Shown: positions 1-10,137, numbered from the stretch's first letter. The stretch is 64,000 nt of DNA from Moritella sp. 24 (GCF_018219155.1 NZ_CP056123.1:248001-312000), one strand, 5' to 3'. A program made the numbers and translations. The notes: a model not told the origin generated them from the letters alone.

Positions 1-1
1 A

Positions 2-1090
2 GCCCCTTTACCGTATAACTTATCATCATTACAAATTGATGCAGCGAAACGCTTTGGCATGAGTGCACAGCAAGTTTTAGATACCTGCCAAGCATTATAT
101 GAACGCCATAAACTCATTACCTATCCACGTTCAGATAGCCGCTATTTACCAAAAGAGCACTATGGTCATCGTGGTGGTGTGATTAGTGCAATCGCAAAAA
201 CCAGTTCATCATTAAACCAAGCCGCGTTAAATGCCGATCAGAGTTTACGCAGTAAAGCGTGGAACGATGGTAAGGTTGAAGCCCATCATGCCATTATTCC
301 GACCGAAAAAAGTAGCAGTGTCGATCGACTTAATAGCAGTGAGAAAAACATTTATGAGCTGGTCGCGAGACAATATCTATGTCAGTTTTATCCTGCCTAT
401 GAATATGCTGATACAGTGGCTGAAATTACTATTGCTGGTGGATTGTTTATTGCCAAAGCGAAAATGACGTTAAAGCAAGGGTGGAAAATATTATTCCCAA
501 AATCTGCAGCGAGCAATAATAAACAAACGGAAGCAGAAAAAGAGTTAGCGGCGCAATTGCCCACCATTAAAAAAAGGGAGCAGGTATTGTGTCAGCAAGC
601 GGAATGCATTGAAAAGCAAACTCAGCCACCAAAGCATTTTAGTGATGCAACCTTACTCGCTGCAATGACGGGGATCTCTCGTTATGTAAAAGACAGTGAT
701 ATTCGTAAAATTTTAAAAGACACGGATGGGTTAGGTACGGAGGCAACGCGCGCTGGGATTATAGAGCTGTTATTTAGACGTAACTTTTTAGTACGGAATG
801 GCAAAATGATTTTAGCGACAGATGCAGGAAAAGGATTAATTAATGCCTTGCCAGAATCTGCGACCTTACCTGATATGACGGCGCAATGGGAATCAGTACT
901 TGATGGGATCAGCAAAAAGGAAGCAAGCTATCAGCATTTTATGGGTGGTCTCTTACAGCAACTCTCTGGCATGATTGATCAAGCCAAAGCGACACTGCCG
1001 GATGGTTTACGCGGCCTTTCAAGTGGTAAACCTGCTGGTGGGCGATTTAAGAAAAAGCCAGCTAAAAAACGGACTTATAAGAAATCATAG
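2..1090 (+). CDS. topB: DNA topoisomerase III, C-terminal part (5' end outside window)
   Basis: Type IA topoisomerase that cuts and rejoins one DNA strand to decatenate replication and recombination intermediates. The frame is open from base 2, so the gene begins before the window. The first visible residues (APLPYNLSSLQIDAAKRFGM) and the active-site segment ITYPRSDSRYLP, whose Tyr is the family's DNA-linking nucleophile, are characteristic of TopB rather than TopA. Later family blocks such as GLGTEATRAGIIELLFRR follow. The protein ends in a short Lys-rich tail (KKKPAKKRTYKKS), which probably binds DNA; no zinc-finger cysteines are seen there. The ATG at 59 is internal, not the start. Identification is firm; total length cannot be given. 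Confidence 0.95.
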   Translation, partial: APLPYNLSSLQIDAAKRFGMSAQQVLDTCQALYERHKLITYPRSDSRYLPKEHYGHRGGVISAIAKTSSSLNQAALNADQSLRSKAWNDGKVEAHHAIIPTEKSSSVDRLNSSEKNIYELVARQYLCQFYPAYEYADTVAEITIAGGLFIAKAKMTLKQGWKILFPKSAASNNKQTEAEKELAAQLPTIKKREQVLCQQAECIEKQTQPPKHFSDATLLAAMTGISRYVKDSDIRKILKDTDGLGTEATRAGIIELLFRRNFLVRNGKMILATDAGKGLINALPESATLPDMTAQWESVLDGISKKEASYQHFMGGLLQQLSGMIDQAKATLPDGLRGLSSGKPAGGRFKKKPAKKRTYKKS

Positions 1091-1239
1091 CGCGAAAGAA
1101 AGACAGCTTATATGGTATTTATATAAGGCTTTGTTGCATTTAGAGATAATTGTGCCGGTATTGTGATAATTCTGTGATGAACAATTTGCTTAAATAGACC
1201 ATGATTACTACATGGGTAGTTAACCAAGCAGGTAACGGA

Positions 1240-2259
1240 ATGATTATTAAGTCGAAAAGTAAATCTCAAGCAAGTGAAAATGATGTCGTTGCGGAACCGG
1301 TTTATCAGCAACGTCGGCAGTTCCTCAAACAACTCGGCCTTGCTGGTGTAGGCTTAGCTGCGGCAAGTCCTGCACAGGCTGGCATTTTTGATATTTTTGA
1401 CGATAAGAAAAAAGCCAGTAGTAAGGCTTTTTCCCAATCGCCGTTGAATTTAAGCAGTACGAAAGATTATGCCAATGGTGAGATTTGGACGCCTGAAAAA
1501 AAGGTGCTATCACACAATAATTTTTATGAGTTCGGTACTGCAAAAACTGACCCGAAAAAAAATGCCCAAAATTTTAAAGTTGAACCGTGGACACTGACGA
1601 TCACGGGCGCTGTAGAAAAAGAAATGACGTTGGGTTATGACGATTTATTTAAGATCGCAGATTTAGAAGAGCGTATTTATCGGATGCGTTGTGTAGAAGC
1701 GTGGTCGATGGTGATCCCGTGGACTGGATTCTCGTTATCTGAAATTATTAAAAAAGCCAACCCGACATCAAAAGCAAAATACGTCGCGTTTGAAACACTA
1801 TACGATCCGAAGCAAATGCCAGGGCAAGCCTCTTCTTATCTTGGTGGCAGCCTTGACTGGCCTTATGTCGAAGGGTTACGTATGGATGAGGCTATGCACC
1901 CATTAACTATGTTATCTGTTGGTACATTTGGTAAAACGTTAGCGCCGCAAAATGGTGCGCCAATACGCTTAGTCGTGCCATGGAAGTATGGTTTTAAAGG
2001 CATTAAATCAATTGTTAAAATTCACCTGTTAGAAAAAGAGCCGCCAACAACGTGGAACCGTCTTGCTTCTCGTGAGTATGGTTTTTATGCCAATGTTAAC
2101 CCTGCGGTTGACCACCCTCGTTGGAGCCAAGCGTCGGAACGTCGTATTGGTAATGGTAGTATTTTTACATCTAAACGTATAAAAACATTGCCCTTCAACG
2201 GTTACGCTGAAGAAGTTGCAAGTTTATACCAAGGTATGGATCTGAAGAGGTACGTCTAA
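1240..2259 (+). CDS. msrP: Periplasmic methionine sulfoxide reductase, molybdopterin catalytic subunit MsrP (YedY)
   Basis: Molybdenum enzyme that repairs oxidised methionines in periplasmic proteins, with electrons from MsrQ. The N-terminus carries a twin-arginine signal ([10 protein letters not shown] followed by a hydrophobic stretch ending SPAQA), so it is exported folded by Tat. The sulfite-oxidase-type fold is shown by [18 protein letters not shown], whose Cys151 is the expected Mo ligand, and by [21 protein letters not shown] chose the ATG at 1240, giving 339 aa, because AGGTAA sits just upstream and the length fits the family; the frame also allows an ATG at 1201. It is followed after one base by msrQ, so the two form an operon. 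Confidence 0.93.
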   Translation: MIIKSKSKSQASENDVVAEPVYQQRRQFLKQLGLAGVGLAAASPAQAGIFDIFDDKKKASSKAFSQSPLNLSSTKDYANGEIWTPEKKVLSHNNFYEFGTAKTDPKKNAQNFKVEPWTLTITGAVEKEMTLGYDDLFKIADLEERIYRMRCVEAWSMVIPWTGFSLSEIIKKANPTSKAKYVAFETLYDPKQMPGQASSYLGGSLDWPYVEGLRMDEAMHPLTMLSVGTFGKTLAPQNGAPIRLVVPWKYGFKGIKSIVKIHLLEKEPPTTWNRLASREYGFYANVNPAVDHPRWSQASERRIGNGSIFTSKRIKTLPFNGYAEEVASLYQGMDLKRYV

Positions 2260-2260
2260 T

Positions 2261-2839
2261 ATGCCAGTGCTAACCTATAAACGAATGCCTTATCTCAAGG
2301 CTTATATTCATGTACTTGCCATTATGCCGCTTGTATATTTAGGGTTGGCGATTGATGCTGATGCATTGGGTGGTGATCCAGTGCAAGCCGTTATCCATTT
2401 TCTAGGTAAAGGGGCATTAAATTTATTATTGTTAACGCTCGTTATCTCTCCTCTCGCAAAACGCTATAAAGAAGGCTTGTTAATTTCAACACGCCGCTTG
2501 ATCGGTTTATATTGTTTTTTCTATGCCGCATTACATTTAATGGCATTTGCTTGGCTCGATTTGGGTTGGGATATTGCGTTATTACTCCAAGAATTAGTAA
2601 AGCGACCATATATTTGGCTTGGCATGATCGCATTTATAATCTTGCTTATATTAGCGTTAACCTCGCCAATGTGGGTTCGTCGAAAAATGAAGCGAAATTG
2701 GCAAAAAGTGCACAATTTCATTTACCTAGCTGCAGTTTTAATCCCTATCCATTATTACCTTTCAGTTAAATCTGGCTGGGTTGAGCCTATTATATATGCC
2801 ATTTTGATCATTGTTCTGCTATCAAGCAGACGTAAATAG
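2261..2839 (+). CDS. msrQ: Heme-binding inner-membrane subunit MsrQ (YedZ)
   Basis: Integral membrane b-type cytochrome that passes electrons from the respiratory chain or a flavin reductase to MsrP. The 192-residue protein has about five or six hydrophobic helices and belongs to the ferric-reductase-like fold. His residues that could bind heme lie in the helices, for example YAALHLMAFAW near residue 92 and the WQKVHNFIYLAAVLIPIHYYL segment near 150-165. The start lies one base after the msrP stop, so translation is probably coupled. Length and order match the usual msrPQ pair; no peroxide-sensing regulator is adjacent. Confidence 0.92.
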   Translation: MPVLTYKRMPYLKAYIHVLAIMPLVYLGLAIDADALGGDPVQAVIHFLGKGALNLLLLTLVISPLAKRYKEGLLISTRRLIGLYCFFYAALHLMAFAWLDLGWDIALLLQELVKRPYIWLGMIAFIILLILALTSPMWVRRKMKRNWQKVHNFIYLAAVLIPIHYYLSVKSGWVEPIIYAILIIVLLSSRRK

Positions 2840-2884
2840 TGAACTGTTGTATTTAGTCGATATTTAGCACTAAGATATACCTCT

Positions 2885-2909
2885 AACTTTATAAATATTT
2901 TATAAAGTT
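2885..2909. repeat. Perfect AT-rich inverted repeat before the tor operon
   Basis: Ten-base arms (AACTTTATAA and TTATAAAGTT) flank a 5-base spacer. It lies between msrQ and torE, about 57 bases upstream of the torE promoter candidate. It could be a weak msrQ terminator, although there is no GC-rich stem and no clean T-run, or a binding site for a dimeric regulator. The sequence alone does not decide. Confidence 0.5.
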
Positions 2910-2941
2910 ACATTTCTTTGATCTGTTGCAATAAACCTTCC

Positions 2942-2969
2942 TTGACCTTACTTTACACTATTCTAAACT
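2942..2969 (+). promoter_or_regulatory. Candidate sigma70 promoter of torECA
   Basis: TTGACC and TAAACT are separated by 16 bases and lie about 35 bases before the torE start codon. Just upstream at 2923-2932, CTGTTGCAAT matches 7 of 10 bases of the E. coli tor box as I recall it (CTGTTCATAT). TTGAT-N4-TGCAA at 2918-2931 resembles a weak FNR site. Both regulator sites are tentative. Confidence 0.4.
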
Positions 2970-3004
2970 CTAAATTTATATCATCATTTCTGCAGGAATT
3001 TTAG

Positions 3005-3178
3005 ATGAAACAACAAACAAGTAATGTAGAGGTCGAGAAAGTCGAGAAAAAGGGCGAGTGGAAGTTATTTATCTTCTTAACAGTGTTCTTATTCCCAATT
3101 CTCGCAACTGTTAGTGTATTTGGCTATGGCTTTATTATGTGGATGAGCAACATACTTTTTGGTCTACCTACACATTAA
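3005..3178 (+). CDS. torE: Small membrane protein TorE (NapE/TorE family)
   Basis: A 57-residue protein with a charged, Glu/Lys-rich cytoplasmic N-terminus (about residues 1-19), one long hydrophobic segment (about 21-53) and a short tail ending GLPTH. This is the pattern of TorE/NapE proteins, single-span membrane proteins found at the head of TMAO and nitrate reductase operons in Shewanella and relatives. Their exact role is not well established; help with the membrane respiratory complex is likely. The ATG follows GCAGGAATTTTAG, with AGGAA as ribosome site. It stands 39 bases before torC on the same strand. Confidence 0.85.
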   Translation: MKQQTSNVEVEKVEKKGEWKLFIFLTVFLFPILATVSVFGYGFIMWMSNILFGLPTH

Positions 3179-3217
3179 TCACCCTAATCAACTACTCATT
3201 ATCTAGGTATTACAATA

Positions 3218-4411
3218 ATGAAAAAATTATTTTCTATGATCGCTCGCTTTTGGGGTGTATTCAATAAGCCAAGTAAGCATATCTCTTTAGGTATCGTTAC
3301 TTGTGGTGCTTTCCTTGCTGGTATTATTTTTTGGGGTGGTTTTAATACCGCACTGGAAGCAACAAATACGGAAGCATTTTGTATCTCTTGCCATAGTATG
3401 AAAGAAAACAACTATCAAGAAATTCAAAGTACTATTCATTGGTCGAACCGTAGTGGTGTTCGTGCTACTTGCCCAGATTGTCACGTACCACATAAATGGT
3501 CTGATAAAATGGCTGCTAAAGCGCGTGCAAGTAAAGACGTGTTCGGTTGGTTATTAGGTACAGTAAATACTAAAGAGAAATTCGAATCTAAACGTTTGCA
3601 TTTAGCGCAAAACGAGTGGGCACGATTTAAAGCCAATGGTTCTTTAGAATGCCGTAACTGCCATGACTATAAGAGCATGGATTTCACTAAGATGTCTGAA
3701 AAAGCGCAAGTACAAATGCGTAAAGCAGCAGAACGTGATCAATCTTGTCTAGATTGCCATAAAGGTATTGCGCATAACTTACCTGAAATGGACACAACTG
3801 CCATTAGTGAACTAGGTAAAATGGCTAAAAACCTTGAAGGTCACTCATTTGAAGTTGGTAAAGAGTACTACTCACTAGTACAAACACCACTTTATAAAGA
3901 TGATAAAGAAACTGAGTACCTAGGTGTATTAACGCCTGCGACTAAGTTTAAAGTGATTGGTGAATCAGGTAAACGTCTGCAAGTTGAACTTGTTACTTGG
4001 CATAAAGCGAAAGGTTATGGTCGCGTACTTTACTTCGATTTTGCTAAAAACATTGTTCAAGCGACACTGTCAAAAGAAGCATCACAAGATGAATCTCTAT
4101 TCGTACGTGGTGATAAGAAAGAAGATGATCTAACTGGTTTACCTTGGGAACAAGTAACGTTCACACTATGGGTAGATAAGAAAGGCTATGAAGAGAACCT
4201 ACAAAACATTTGGGATTATGCGAAAGACGCTTACCAAACAACATGTAGTGTTTGTCATACACAACCAGCAGAAGCTCACTTCGACGCAAATACTTGGGTT
4301 GGTATGTTTGCCGGCATGCAAGGTTTTGTGAACTTAGATGGTGATACACATGATGTAATCTTGAAGTATCTACAAAACCATTCATCTGATTACAGCAAAG
4401 ATGCTCACTAA
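3218..4411 (+). CDS. torC: Pentaheme c-type cytochrome TorC
   Basis: Membrane-anchored cytochrome that takes electrons from menaquinol and passes them to TorA in the periplasm. The 397-residue protein has an uncleaved N-terminal anchor (about residues 20-45) and five CXXCH heme sites: CISCH, CPDCH, CRNCH and CLDCH in the NapC/NirT domain, and CSVCH in the C-terminal domain that is specific to TorC. Five hemes separate it from tetraheme NapC. It lies between torE and torA. The start follows a modest AGGT ribosome site. In E. coli, immature TorC also signals to the TorS sensor; no torSTR genes are present here. Confidence 0.95.
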   Translation: MKKLFSMIARFWGVFNKPSKHISLGIVTCGAFLAGIIFWGGFNTALEATNTEAFCISCHSMKENNYQEIQSTIHWSNRSGVRATCPDCHVPHKWSDKMAAKARASKDVFGWLLGTVNTKEKFESKRLHLAQNEWARFKANGSLECRNCHDYKSMDFTKMSEKAQVQMRKAAERDQSCLDCHKGIAHNLPEMDTTAISELGKMAKNLEGHSFEVGKEYYSLVQTPLYKDDKETEYLGVLTPATKFKVIGESGKRLQVELVTWHKAKGYGRVLYFDFAKNIVQATLSKEASQDESLFVRGDKKEDDLTGLPWEQVTFTLWVDKKGYEENLQNIWDYAKDAYQTTCSVCHTQPAEAHFDANTWVGMFAGMQGFVNLDGDTHDVILKYLQNHSSDYSKDAH

Positions 4412-4424
4412 TTCAAAGAGAAGT

Positions 4425-6938
4425 ATGACTATGTTTAATAAAGACAAAAAGTCTAAAAATGAAAATGTATCAGTAAGTCGTCGCTCCTTCCTAAAAGGTG
4501 TGATGGCGACATCTGCTGTTGCTGTGATTGGTCCTAGCTTACTAGCACCAAAAACAGCAAGCGCGGCGACGATGGCTGAGCGTGCTGAATGGAAACTAAC
4601 AGGTTCGCACTGGGGTGCGTTCCGTGCAAAAATCCATGGCGGTAAAGTTACAGAAGTTAAAGCCTTTGAATTAGATAAATATCCAACTGATATGCTGCAA
4701 GGCATTGAAGGTATTATCTATAGCCCATCTCGTGTTCGTTACCCTATGGTACGTTTAGATTGGTATCTAAACCGTGAGAAGAGTAATACAGCACAACGTG
4801 GTGATAACCGCTTCATTCGTGTGACTTGGGATCAAGCACTAGACATGTTCTATGAAGAGCTAGAACGTGTTCAGAATACGTATGGTCCATCAGGTCTACA
4901 TACTGGCGCAAATGGCTGGCGTGCAACAGGTCAACTACACAGCTGTGGTAGCCACATGGCACGTGCGATCGCAATGCATGGTGCGTCAGTAAAAGATGTA
5001 GGTGATTACTCAACGGGTGCTGGTCAAACAATTCTGCCTTACGTACTTGGTTCGACAGAAGTATATGCACCAGGTACATCATGGCCGTTAATCCTAGATA
5101 ACAGTAAAACGATTATCTTATGGGCAACGGATCCAGTGAAAAACCTACAAGTAGGTTGGAACTGTGAAACACATGATAGTTTTGAATATCTGGAAGCGCT
5201 AAAAGATAAAGTTGCGCAGAAGAAAATTCGTGTAATCAGTGTTGATCCGGTTAAGAACAAAACGCAAAACTTCTTAGGTAATGAACATCGCTACATCAAT
5301 CCACATACTGATGTACCGTTCATGCTTGCTGTAGCACATACTATGGTAAAAGAAGATCTGCATGATAAAGAGTTCTTAAATACTTATGCACTTGGTTTTG
5401 AAGAATTCCTGAAATACGTGCAAGGTGAAACTGAAGATAAAGTAGAGAAAACACCTGAATGGGCGAGTGAAATCTGTGGTGTACCTGCTGATGAAATTCG
5501 TGATTTTGCACGCTTAATTACCAATGGCCGTACGCAATTCTTATTTGGTTGGTCAATTCAACGTCAGCAACATGGTGAACAACCATATTGGATGGGCGCG
5601 GTATTAGCTGCAATGATAGGTCAAATTGGTCTACCTGGTGGCGGTATTAGTTATGGTCATCACTATAGCTCAATTGGTGTACCTACTTCAGGTGCAGTTG
5701 GCGCGGGTGCATTCCCACGTAACCCTGATTCAGGCAAGCCAATTCGTCATACAAGCAAAGACTTTAAAGGCGCAAGCTCAACGATCCCTGTAGCGCGTTT
5801 TGTTGATGCACTACAAAACCCAGGTAAAGTGATTGATGCTAATGGCTCAAAAATCACCTTCCCTGATATCAAAATGATGGTATTCACGGGTTGTAACCCT
5901 TGGCATCGTCATCAAGATCGTAACAACATGAAAGCAGCATTCCAAAAACTGGAAACTGTTATCGCAATTGATTACAACTGGACAGCAACGTGTCGTTTCT
6001 CTGATATCGTGCTACCTGCTTGTACGCAGTACGAGCGTAACGATTTAGATATTTATGGTTCATACCGCGCGAAAGGTTTATTGGGTATGAAGAAGCTAGT
6101 TGACCCACTATTCCAATCTAAAACTGACTTTGAGATCTTTACTGAACTAACGAAACGTTGGGGAAAGAGCAAAGACTATACTCAAGGTAAGAGTGAAGTG
6201 CAGTGGTTAGAGCAGCTTTATAACGAATCTAAAACGGCGAATGCTGGTAAATGGGATATGCCTGATTTCCATGAATTCTGGAAAGAAGGTTACTTCCACT
6301 TTGGTGACGGTGAAAACTGGACTCGCCATGCTGATTTCCGTGAAGATCCTGAAGTTAACGCTTTAGGTACACCTTCTGGTTTCATTGAAATCTACAGCCG
6401 TAAGATTGCGCGTTTTGGTTATGAGCACTGTAAAGGTCACCCAATGTGGTTCGAGAAAACAGAACGTTCACACGGTGGTCCAAAATCAGCTGAATTCCCA
6501 GTCTGGATGCAGTCTTGTCACCCGAATAAACGCCTGCATTCACAAATGTGTGAATCAGAAAAGTTCCGTGCTACTTACACCGTTCAAGGTCGTGAGCCAG
6601 TTTACATGAACTCTGCAGACGCGAAAAAACGTGGTATTAAAGATGGCGACATCGTACGTGTATTCAATGACCGTGGTCAGTTGTTAGCGGGTGCTGTAGT
6701 TGATGATAACTACCCTGTGAATGTTATTCGTATTGAAGAGGGTGCTTGGTATGGTCCTGAAGACGAAAGCATCGGTTCACTTTGTACTTATGGCGATCCA
6801 AATAACCTAACAATCGATATCGGTTCTTCTGAACTTGCGCAAGCAACATCAGCGAATACGTGTCAGGTTGAATTTGAGAAATTCAAAGGCAAAGCACCCG
6901 CTGTTAACTCATTTGGTGGTCCAATCGAAGTCGTTTAA
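4425..6938 (+). CDS. torA: Trimethylamine-N-oxide reductase, molybdopterin catalytic subunit TorA
   Basis: Periplasmic Mo enzyme of the DMSO reductase family that reduces TMAO to trimethylamine as a terminal electron acceptor, an abundant resource in marine animals. The Tat signal is clear (VSRRSFLKG, hydrophobic stretch, then TASAA). The Mo-coordinating serine is expected at Ser196 in DYSTGAGQ. The C-terminal molybdopterin-binding domain is seen in [19 protein letters not shown]. The frame opens at 4401, overlapping torC, but the ATG at 4425 has AGAGAAG before it and gives 837 aa, close to the family's usual length. A strong terminator follows, and no torD chaperone gene is present in the window. 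Confidence 0.95.
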   Translation: MTMFNKDKKSKNENVSVSRRSFLKGVMATSAVAVIGPSLLAPKTASAATMAERAEWKLTGSHWGAFRAKIHGGKVTEVKAFELDKYPTDMLQGIEGIIYSPSRVRYPMVRLDWYLNREKSNTAQRGDNRFIRVTWDQALDMFYEELERVQNTYGPSGLHTGANGWRATGQLHSCGSHMARAIAMHGASVKDVGDYSTGAGQTILPYVLGSTEVYAPGTSWPLILDNSKTIILWATDPVKNLQVGWNCETHDSFEYLEALKDKVAQKKIRVISVDPVKNKTQNFLGNEHRYINPHTDVPFMLAVAHTMVKEDLHDKEFLNTYALGFEEFLKYVQGETEDKVEKTPEWASEICGVPADEIRDFARLITNGRTQFLFGWSIQRQQHGEQPYWMGAVLAAMIGQIGLPGGGISYGHHYSSIGVPTSGAVGAGAFPRNPDSGKPIRHTSKDFKGASSTIPVARFVDALQNPGKVIDANGSKITFPDIKMMVFTGCNPWHRHQDRNNMKAAFQKLETVIAIDYNWTATCRFSDIVLPACTQYERNDLDIYGSYRAKGLLGMKKLVDPLFQSKTDFEIFTELTKRWGKSKDYTQGKSEVQWLEQLYNESKTANAGKWDMPDFHEFWKEGYFHFGDGENWTRHADFREDPEVNALGTPSGFIEIYSRKIARFGYEHCKGHPMWFEKTERSHGGPKSAEFPVWMQSCHPNKRLHSQMCESEKFRATYTVQGREPVYMNSADAKKRGIKDGDIVRVFNDRGQLLAGAVVDDNYPVNVIRIEEGAWYGPEDESIGSLCTYGDPNNLTIDIGSSELAQATSANTCQVEFEKFKGKAPAVNSFGGPIEVV

Positions 6939-6972
6939 TTATGTGGTAATACATTAATTAACACTTGTTGAT

Positions 6973-7029
6973 TAAGCCTAATAGCCGCATGTTGTGAAAG
7001 CAATATGCGATTATTAGGCTTTTTTTTTA
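6973..7029 (+). terminator. Rho-independent terminator of the tor operon
   Basis: AAGCCTAATA at 6973-6982 pairs with TATTAGGCTT at 7012-7021, with an inner GCAT/ATGC extension, and is followed by a run of nine T. It ends torECA before yaeQ. Confidence 0.9.
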
Positions 7030-7096
7030 GCCTGAGCTTTCTTGCGTGAAAGACTGGTGTATTATGCCTACCATTATCCCTTTATTAGTGACTCCC

Positions 7097-7633
7097 ATGG
7101 CTTTAACGGCAACGATTTTAAAAGCAAAAGTATCTATAGTTGATCTCGACAATCATGTTTACTTGAATGATATCCCGCTTACCCTTGCTCAACATCCTTC
7201 AGAGAACGATAACCGTCTGATGTTACGTTTGCTAGCGTGGATGCTAAACGTGGATGCAGACGCGCGTTTAAGCTTCACTAAAGGCCTAGGTGAAGATGAA
7301 GAACCTGATATTTGGTTTAAGTCGGATATCGGTGTGATTGAGCAATGGATTGATTTAGGTCAGCCATCGGACAAGCGTCTAAAGAAAGCCAGTAACCAAG
7401 CACAGAAAGCAACGATTTATACCTATGGTGATCGCAGTGCGGCATTATGGTTTAAGAAGATTAAATACAGTGCTGATAATTTGTCGATTCAATTTATTAG
7501 TGATGAAACTGCAGAGCAAATGGAAAAGCTATATAGCCGTAATATGGAACTACAATTGATGATCCAAGATGGCGATATTCAAGTGTTATCAGGCGAGACT
7601 AGTATTGCGATTAAACCTGAAGTTTGGTGTTAA
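7097..7633 (+). CDS. yaeQ: YaeQ family protein
   Basis: A 178-residue protein matching YaeQ across its length: ATILKAKVSIVDLDN at the N-terminus, LTLAQHPSENDNRLMLRLLAW, then the acidic EDEEPDIWFKSD segment. The family has a PD-(D/E)XK nuclease-like fold, and the acidic residues and the Lys cluster (SDKRLKKASNQAQKA) fit that, but its function is not established; early reports of a link to RfaH were not upheld. The ATG at 7097 is chosen because the family begins with MAL-x-ATI; an upstream ATG at 7046 would add 17 unrelated residues. The ribosome site is weak. Confidence 0.88.
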   Translation: MALTATILKAKVSIVDLDNHVYLNDIPLTLAQHPSENDNRLMLRLLAWMLNVDADARLSFTKGLGEDEEPDIWFKSDIGVIEQWIDLGQPSDKRLKKASNQAQKATIYTYGDRSAALWFKKIKYSADNLSIQFISDETAEQMEKLYSRNMELQLMIQDGDIQVLSGETSIAIKPEVWC

Positions 7634-7662
7634 ATTTTAGCGCTTAATACGAATAATGATTG

Positions 7663-7721
7663 ATGAGTAACGAATGTGACACTGATGTATGAAAGTGTCT
7701 TTATTATCGTTACTCATATTT
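7663..7721. terminator. Two-part hairpin between convergent yaeQ and yedI
   Basis: ATGAGTAACGA (7663-7673) pairs with TCGTTACTCAT (7707-7717), and inside it GACACT (7678-7683) pairs with AGTGTC (7694-7699). T-rich sequence follows on the plus strand. It likely ends both convergent genes. Confidence 0.75.
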
Positions 7722-7732
7722 TTATGCAGTTA

Positions 7733-8644
7733 TTAGCTTCTTAGTTTTTGTATACCTGTCACAAGCATCAAGACAATAAAACCCGCCAGCAATCCAACTA
7801 AGCCATCAATCAATATTGGTGTCACTCCTGCCACAATGGCATTCTGCGCTAACATATCAGGTAACATAGTCAGTAATGCGTGAACGACATCGTGAGACCC
7901 TGGCATACTATGTAGCACTATACTGCCGCCAACAAGAAACATCGCAACGGTACCTATTACTGCTAATGAACGCATCAGCTTTGGCGCAAAAGTAAGTAAC
8001 CCGCTGCCGAGGTAATGTTTGATTGTTTTCGTTTGGCTATTATTGACGAGATATAAACCGACATCATCCATTTTCACGATCCCTGCAACGAGTCCATAAA
8101 CACCTACAGTCATGAGTAAAGCAATTAAACTGACCACCGTTAACTGCGTTGTTAATGATTCAATTTGTACTGTGCCTAAGGCGATCACAATAATTTCTGC
8201 TGATAGGATGAAATCGGTTCTAATTGCGCCTTTGACTTTTTGATTTTCAAAATCTTCAACGGATAAGTGAGCTAATGCGTCATCATCACTACTACCTTCA
8301 TTCTCGGATGCAGATTTAGCGTGATGCAGTTTCTCGGCACCTTCAAAACATAAAAATAAACCACCGATAAGTAATAATGGGGTAATCAACCAAGGTGCAA
8401 CTGCGCTAATAAGTAGGGCTGCGGGTACTAAGATTGCTTTATTCTTAAAAGAACCTTTGGCTACTTTCCAAACCACAGGTAGTTCGCGGTCAGCACTCAC
8501 GCCAGATACTTGCTGAGCGTTAAGGGCGAGATCATCGCCTAATACACCTGCTGTCTTCTTAGCGGCGACTTTCGTCATTAATGCTACATCATCCAGTACC
8601 GATGCAATATCATCGAGTAGGGCGATTAAACTTAATCCTGCCAT
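7733..8644 (-). CDS. yedI: DUF808 family inner-membrane protein YedI
   Basis: A 303-residue multi-span membrane protein nearly collinear with E. coli YedI. Family blocks are AKKTAGVLGDDLALNAQQVS near the N-terminus, LPVVWKVAKGSFKNKAILVP, and the conserved KGAIRTDFILSAEIIVIALG. About six to eight hydrophobic segments follow. The biochemical role of DUF808 proteins is unknown; they look like small transporters or membrane organisers, but that is inference. A strong AGGAGA ribosome site lies just before the ATG. It is transcribed convergently with yaeQ, and the terminator of the helicase gene lies just upstream. Confidence 0.88.
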   Translation of the reverse strand: MAGLSLIALLDDIASVLDDVALMTKVAAKKTAGVLGDDLALNAQQVSGVSADRELPVVWKVAKGSFKNKAILVPAALLISAVAPWLITPLLLIGGLFLCFEGAEKLHHAKSASENEGSSDDDALAHLSVEDFENQKVKGAIRTDFILSAEIIVIALGTVQIESLTTQLTVVSLIALLMTVGVYGLVAGIVKMDDVGLYLVNNSQTKTIKHYLGSGLLTFAPKLMRSLAVIGTVAMFLVGGSIVLHSMPGSHDVVHALLTMLPDMLAQNAIVAGVTPILIDGLVGLLAGFIVLMLVTGIQKLRS

Positions 8645-8723
8645 AGCTGCTCTCCTTTGAGCTAAATTGTTTTATCATTTTTTATAACACAATATAAACA
8701 AAAAGAGTCAACCAGTATAAATA

Positions 8724-8752
8724 AAAAAACCTGCTCGGGAGCAGGTTTTTAG
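8724..8752 (-). terminator. Rho-independent terminator of the DEAD-box helicase gene
   Basis: CCTGCTC/GAGCAGG forms a tight stem with a two-base loop, flanked by A-rich and T-rich runs, immediately after the helicase stop codon. The minus-strand transcript ends in a run of seven T. Confidence 0.88.
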
Positions 8753-8754
8753 GA

Positions 8755-10137
8755 TTAATCTTCTTCGCGACCATCGTCGATGATTTCAGCTCTAGGCTTT
8801 CTTTTCATCGGAGCGAAACCGCCATCCACGGCACTTGCCATTGAATCGCGCATAGACTGTTTCTTATCTTGCTTAGGTGCCGTGTTCTGCTTGTGTTTAG
8901 GTGCATTTTTATCACCTTTACGTGCAAGCTTAGTTGGACGACCTTTATTGCTTGCTGGTAAACGTTTCTTAGCAGGTTTTGGTTTCAAGCCTTTAAATTT
9001 AGCTTCAAAACCTTCTAACATTGTGCAAGTTAGTTTTACTTTTAAGTAGCTTTCGATCTTACCAAATGACGTCCAATCTTTCGGGCTTACTAGTGAGATT
9101 GCAGTACCGCTTGCGCCAGCACGACCAGTACGGCCAGTACGGTGAATGAAGTCTTCTGGATTAATTGGTAAATCGAAGTTGATAACATGGCTTAGAGTAC
9201 GAATATCAAGACCACGTGCAGCAACGTCTGTCGCTACTAATACTTCAACACGTCCACGACGGAAATCTTCCAAGGTACGTTTACGTTGATTTTGTAACAT
9301 GTCACCGTTAATAGAAGTGGCATTGATATCGTTATCAACTAATAATTTTGCTAGGCGTTCTGTATCTGACTTCGTTGCTGTAAAGATTAACAGTTGGCGG
9401 TAATCTTCCGTTTTTGCAAGATGAACTAATTGTTCTTCTTTATGCGTTAGGTTGTCAGAGAAATGCAGACGCTGTTCAATTTTTTCATGTTGATCGTTCG
9501 AGCGGTTAATCTCAATACGTTCTGGTGCGCGTAATACTTGATTACAAATATTTGCTACATCAACGTGCTCTAGTGTTGCAGAGAACAGCATTGTTTGACG
9601 TTTTACGTTTGGCGCGCTGTTTGAAATAGCAGATACGTCATCACGGAAACCCATGTCTAACATACGGTCAGCTTCATCCAGCACTAAGAATTCTAAGTGC
9701 TCAAGTGAGATTGATTTTTCACGGATATGATCAAGCAGACGACCCGGTGTCGCAATTAATACTTCTGGGTTTTTACGCAGTAGTTTTTCTTGGTGCTGAA
9801 ATGATTCACGACCAATAATCAATTGGATTTGATAATCGAGGCTCATGCCCAAGTGTTTCATGTTTGCGTGTACTTGGATCGCAAGCTCACGTGTTGGCGC
9901 TAAGATCACTGCGCGTACAGCACGGTGCTCGAAACGACGTTGCTTTAACATACGTTGTAATATTGGCAGACCGTAAGCAATAGTTTTACCACTACCTGTC
10001 TGCGATGTAGCCATGATGTCACAGCCACCTAAAATAAGTGGAATAGCTGCTTCCTGCACCTCTGTTGCTTGTTCAAATCCTAAATGTTGGATTGAACTGA
10101 TTAAACGTGGATCGATACCGAAATCTTGAAAGCGCAA
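8755..10137 (-). CDS. DEAD-box ATP-dependent RNA helicase
   Basis: RNA helicase that unwinds short duplexes, probably in ribosome assembly or mRNA turnover. All core motifs are present in order: Q motif region (GFEQATEVQEAAIP), Walker A ATSQTGSGKT, PTRELA, TPGRLL, DEAD in VLDEADRMLDMGF, SAT, and motif VI HRTGRTGRAG. The C-terminal 80 residues are a Lys/Arg-rich tail, typical of RNA-binding extensions. The pattern is close to RhlE/SrmB types; I cannot choose between them, so no symbol is given. The start is a TTG at 10137 with AGAGGT eight bases upstream; no suitable ATG precedes the Q motif. Such helicases are often cold-induced, but no cold-shock element was recognised. Confidence 0.92.
   Translation of the reverse strand: MRFQDFGIDPRLISSIQHLGFEQATEVQEAAIPLILGGCDIMATSQTGSGKTIAYGLPILQRMLKQRRFEHRAVRAVILAPTRELAIQVHANMKHLGMSLDYQIQLIIGRESFQHQEKLLRKNPEVLIATPGRLLDHIREKSISLEHLEFLVLDEADRMLDMGFRDDVSAISNSAPNVKRQTMLFSATLEHVDVANICNQVLRAPERIEINRSNDQHEKIEQRLHFSDNLTHKEEQLVHLAKTEDYRQLLIFTATKSDTERLAKLLVDNDINATSINGDMLQNQRKRTLEDFRRGRVEVLVATDVAARGLDIRTLSHVINFDLPINPEDFIHRTGRTGRAGASGTAISLVSPKDWTSFGKIESYLKVKLTCTMLEGFEAKFKGLKPKPAKKRLPASNKGRPTKLARKGDKNAPKHKQNTAPKQDKKQSMRDSMASAVDGGFAPMKRKPRAEIIDDGREED

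Noticed and set aside
4401..4424. torA start at 4401 overlapping torC
   Set aside because: AGAGAAG just upstream of ATG 4425 and the position of the Tat signal favour 4425.
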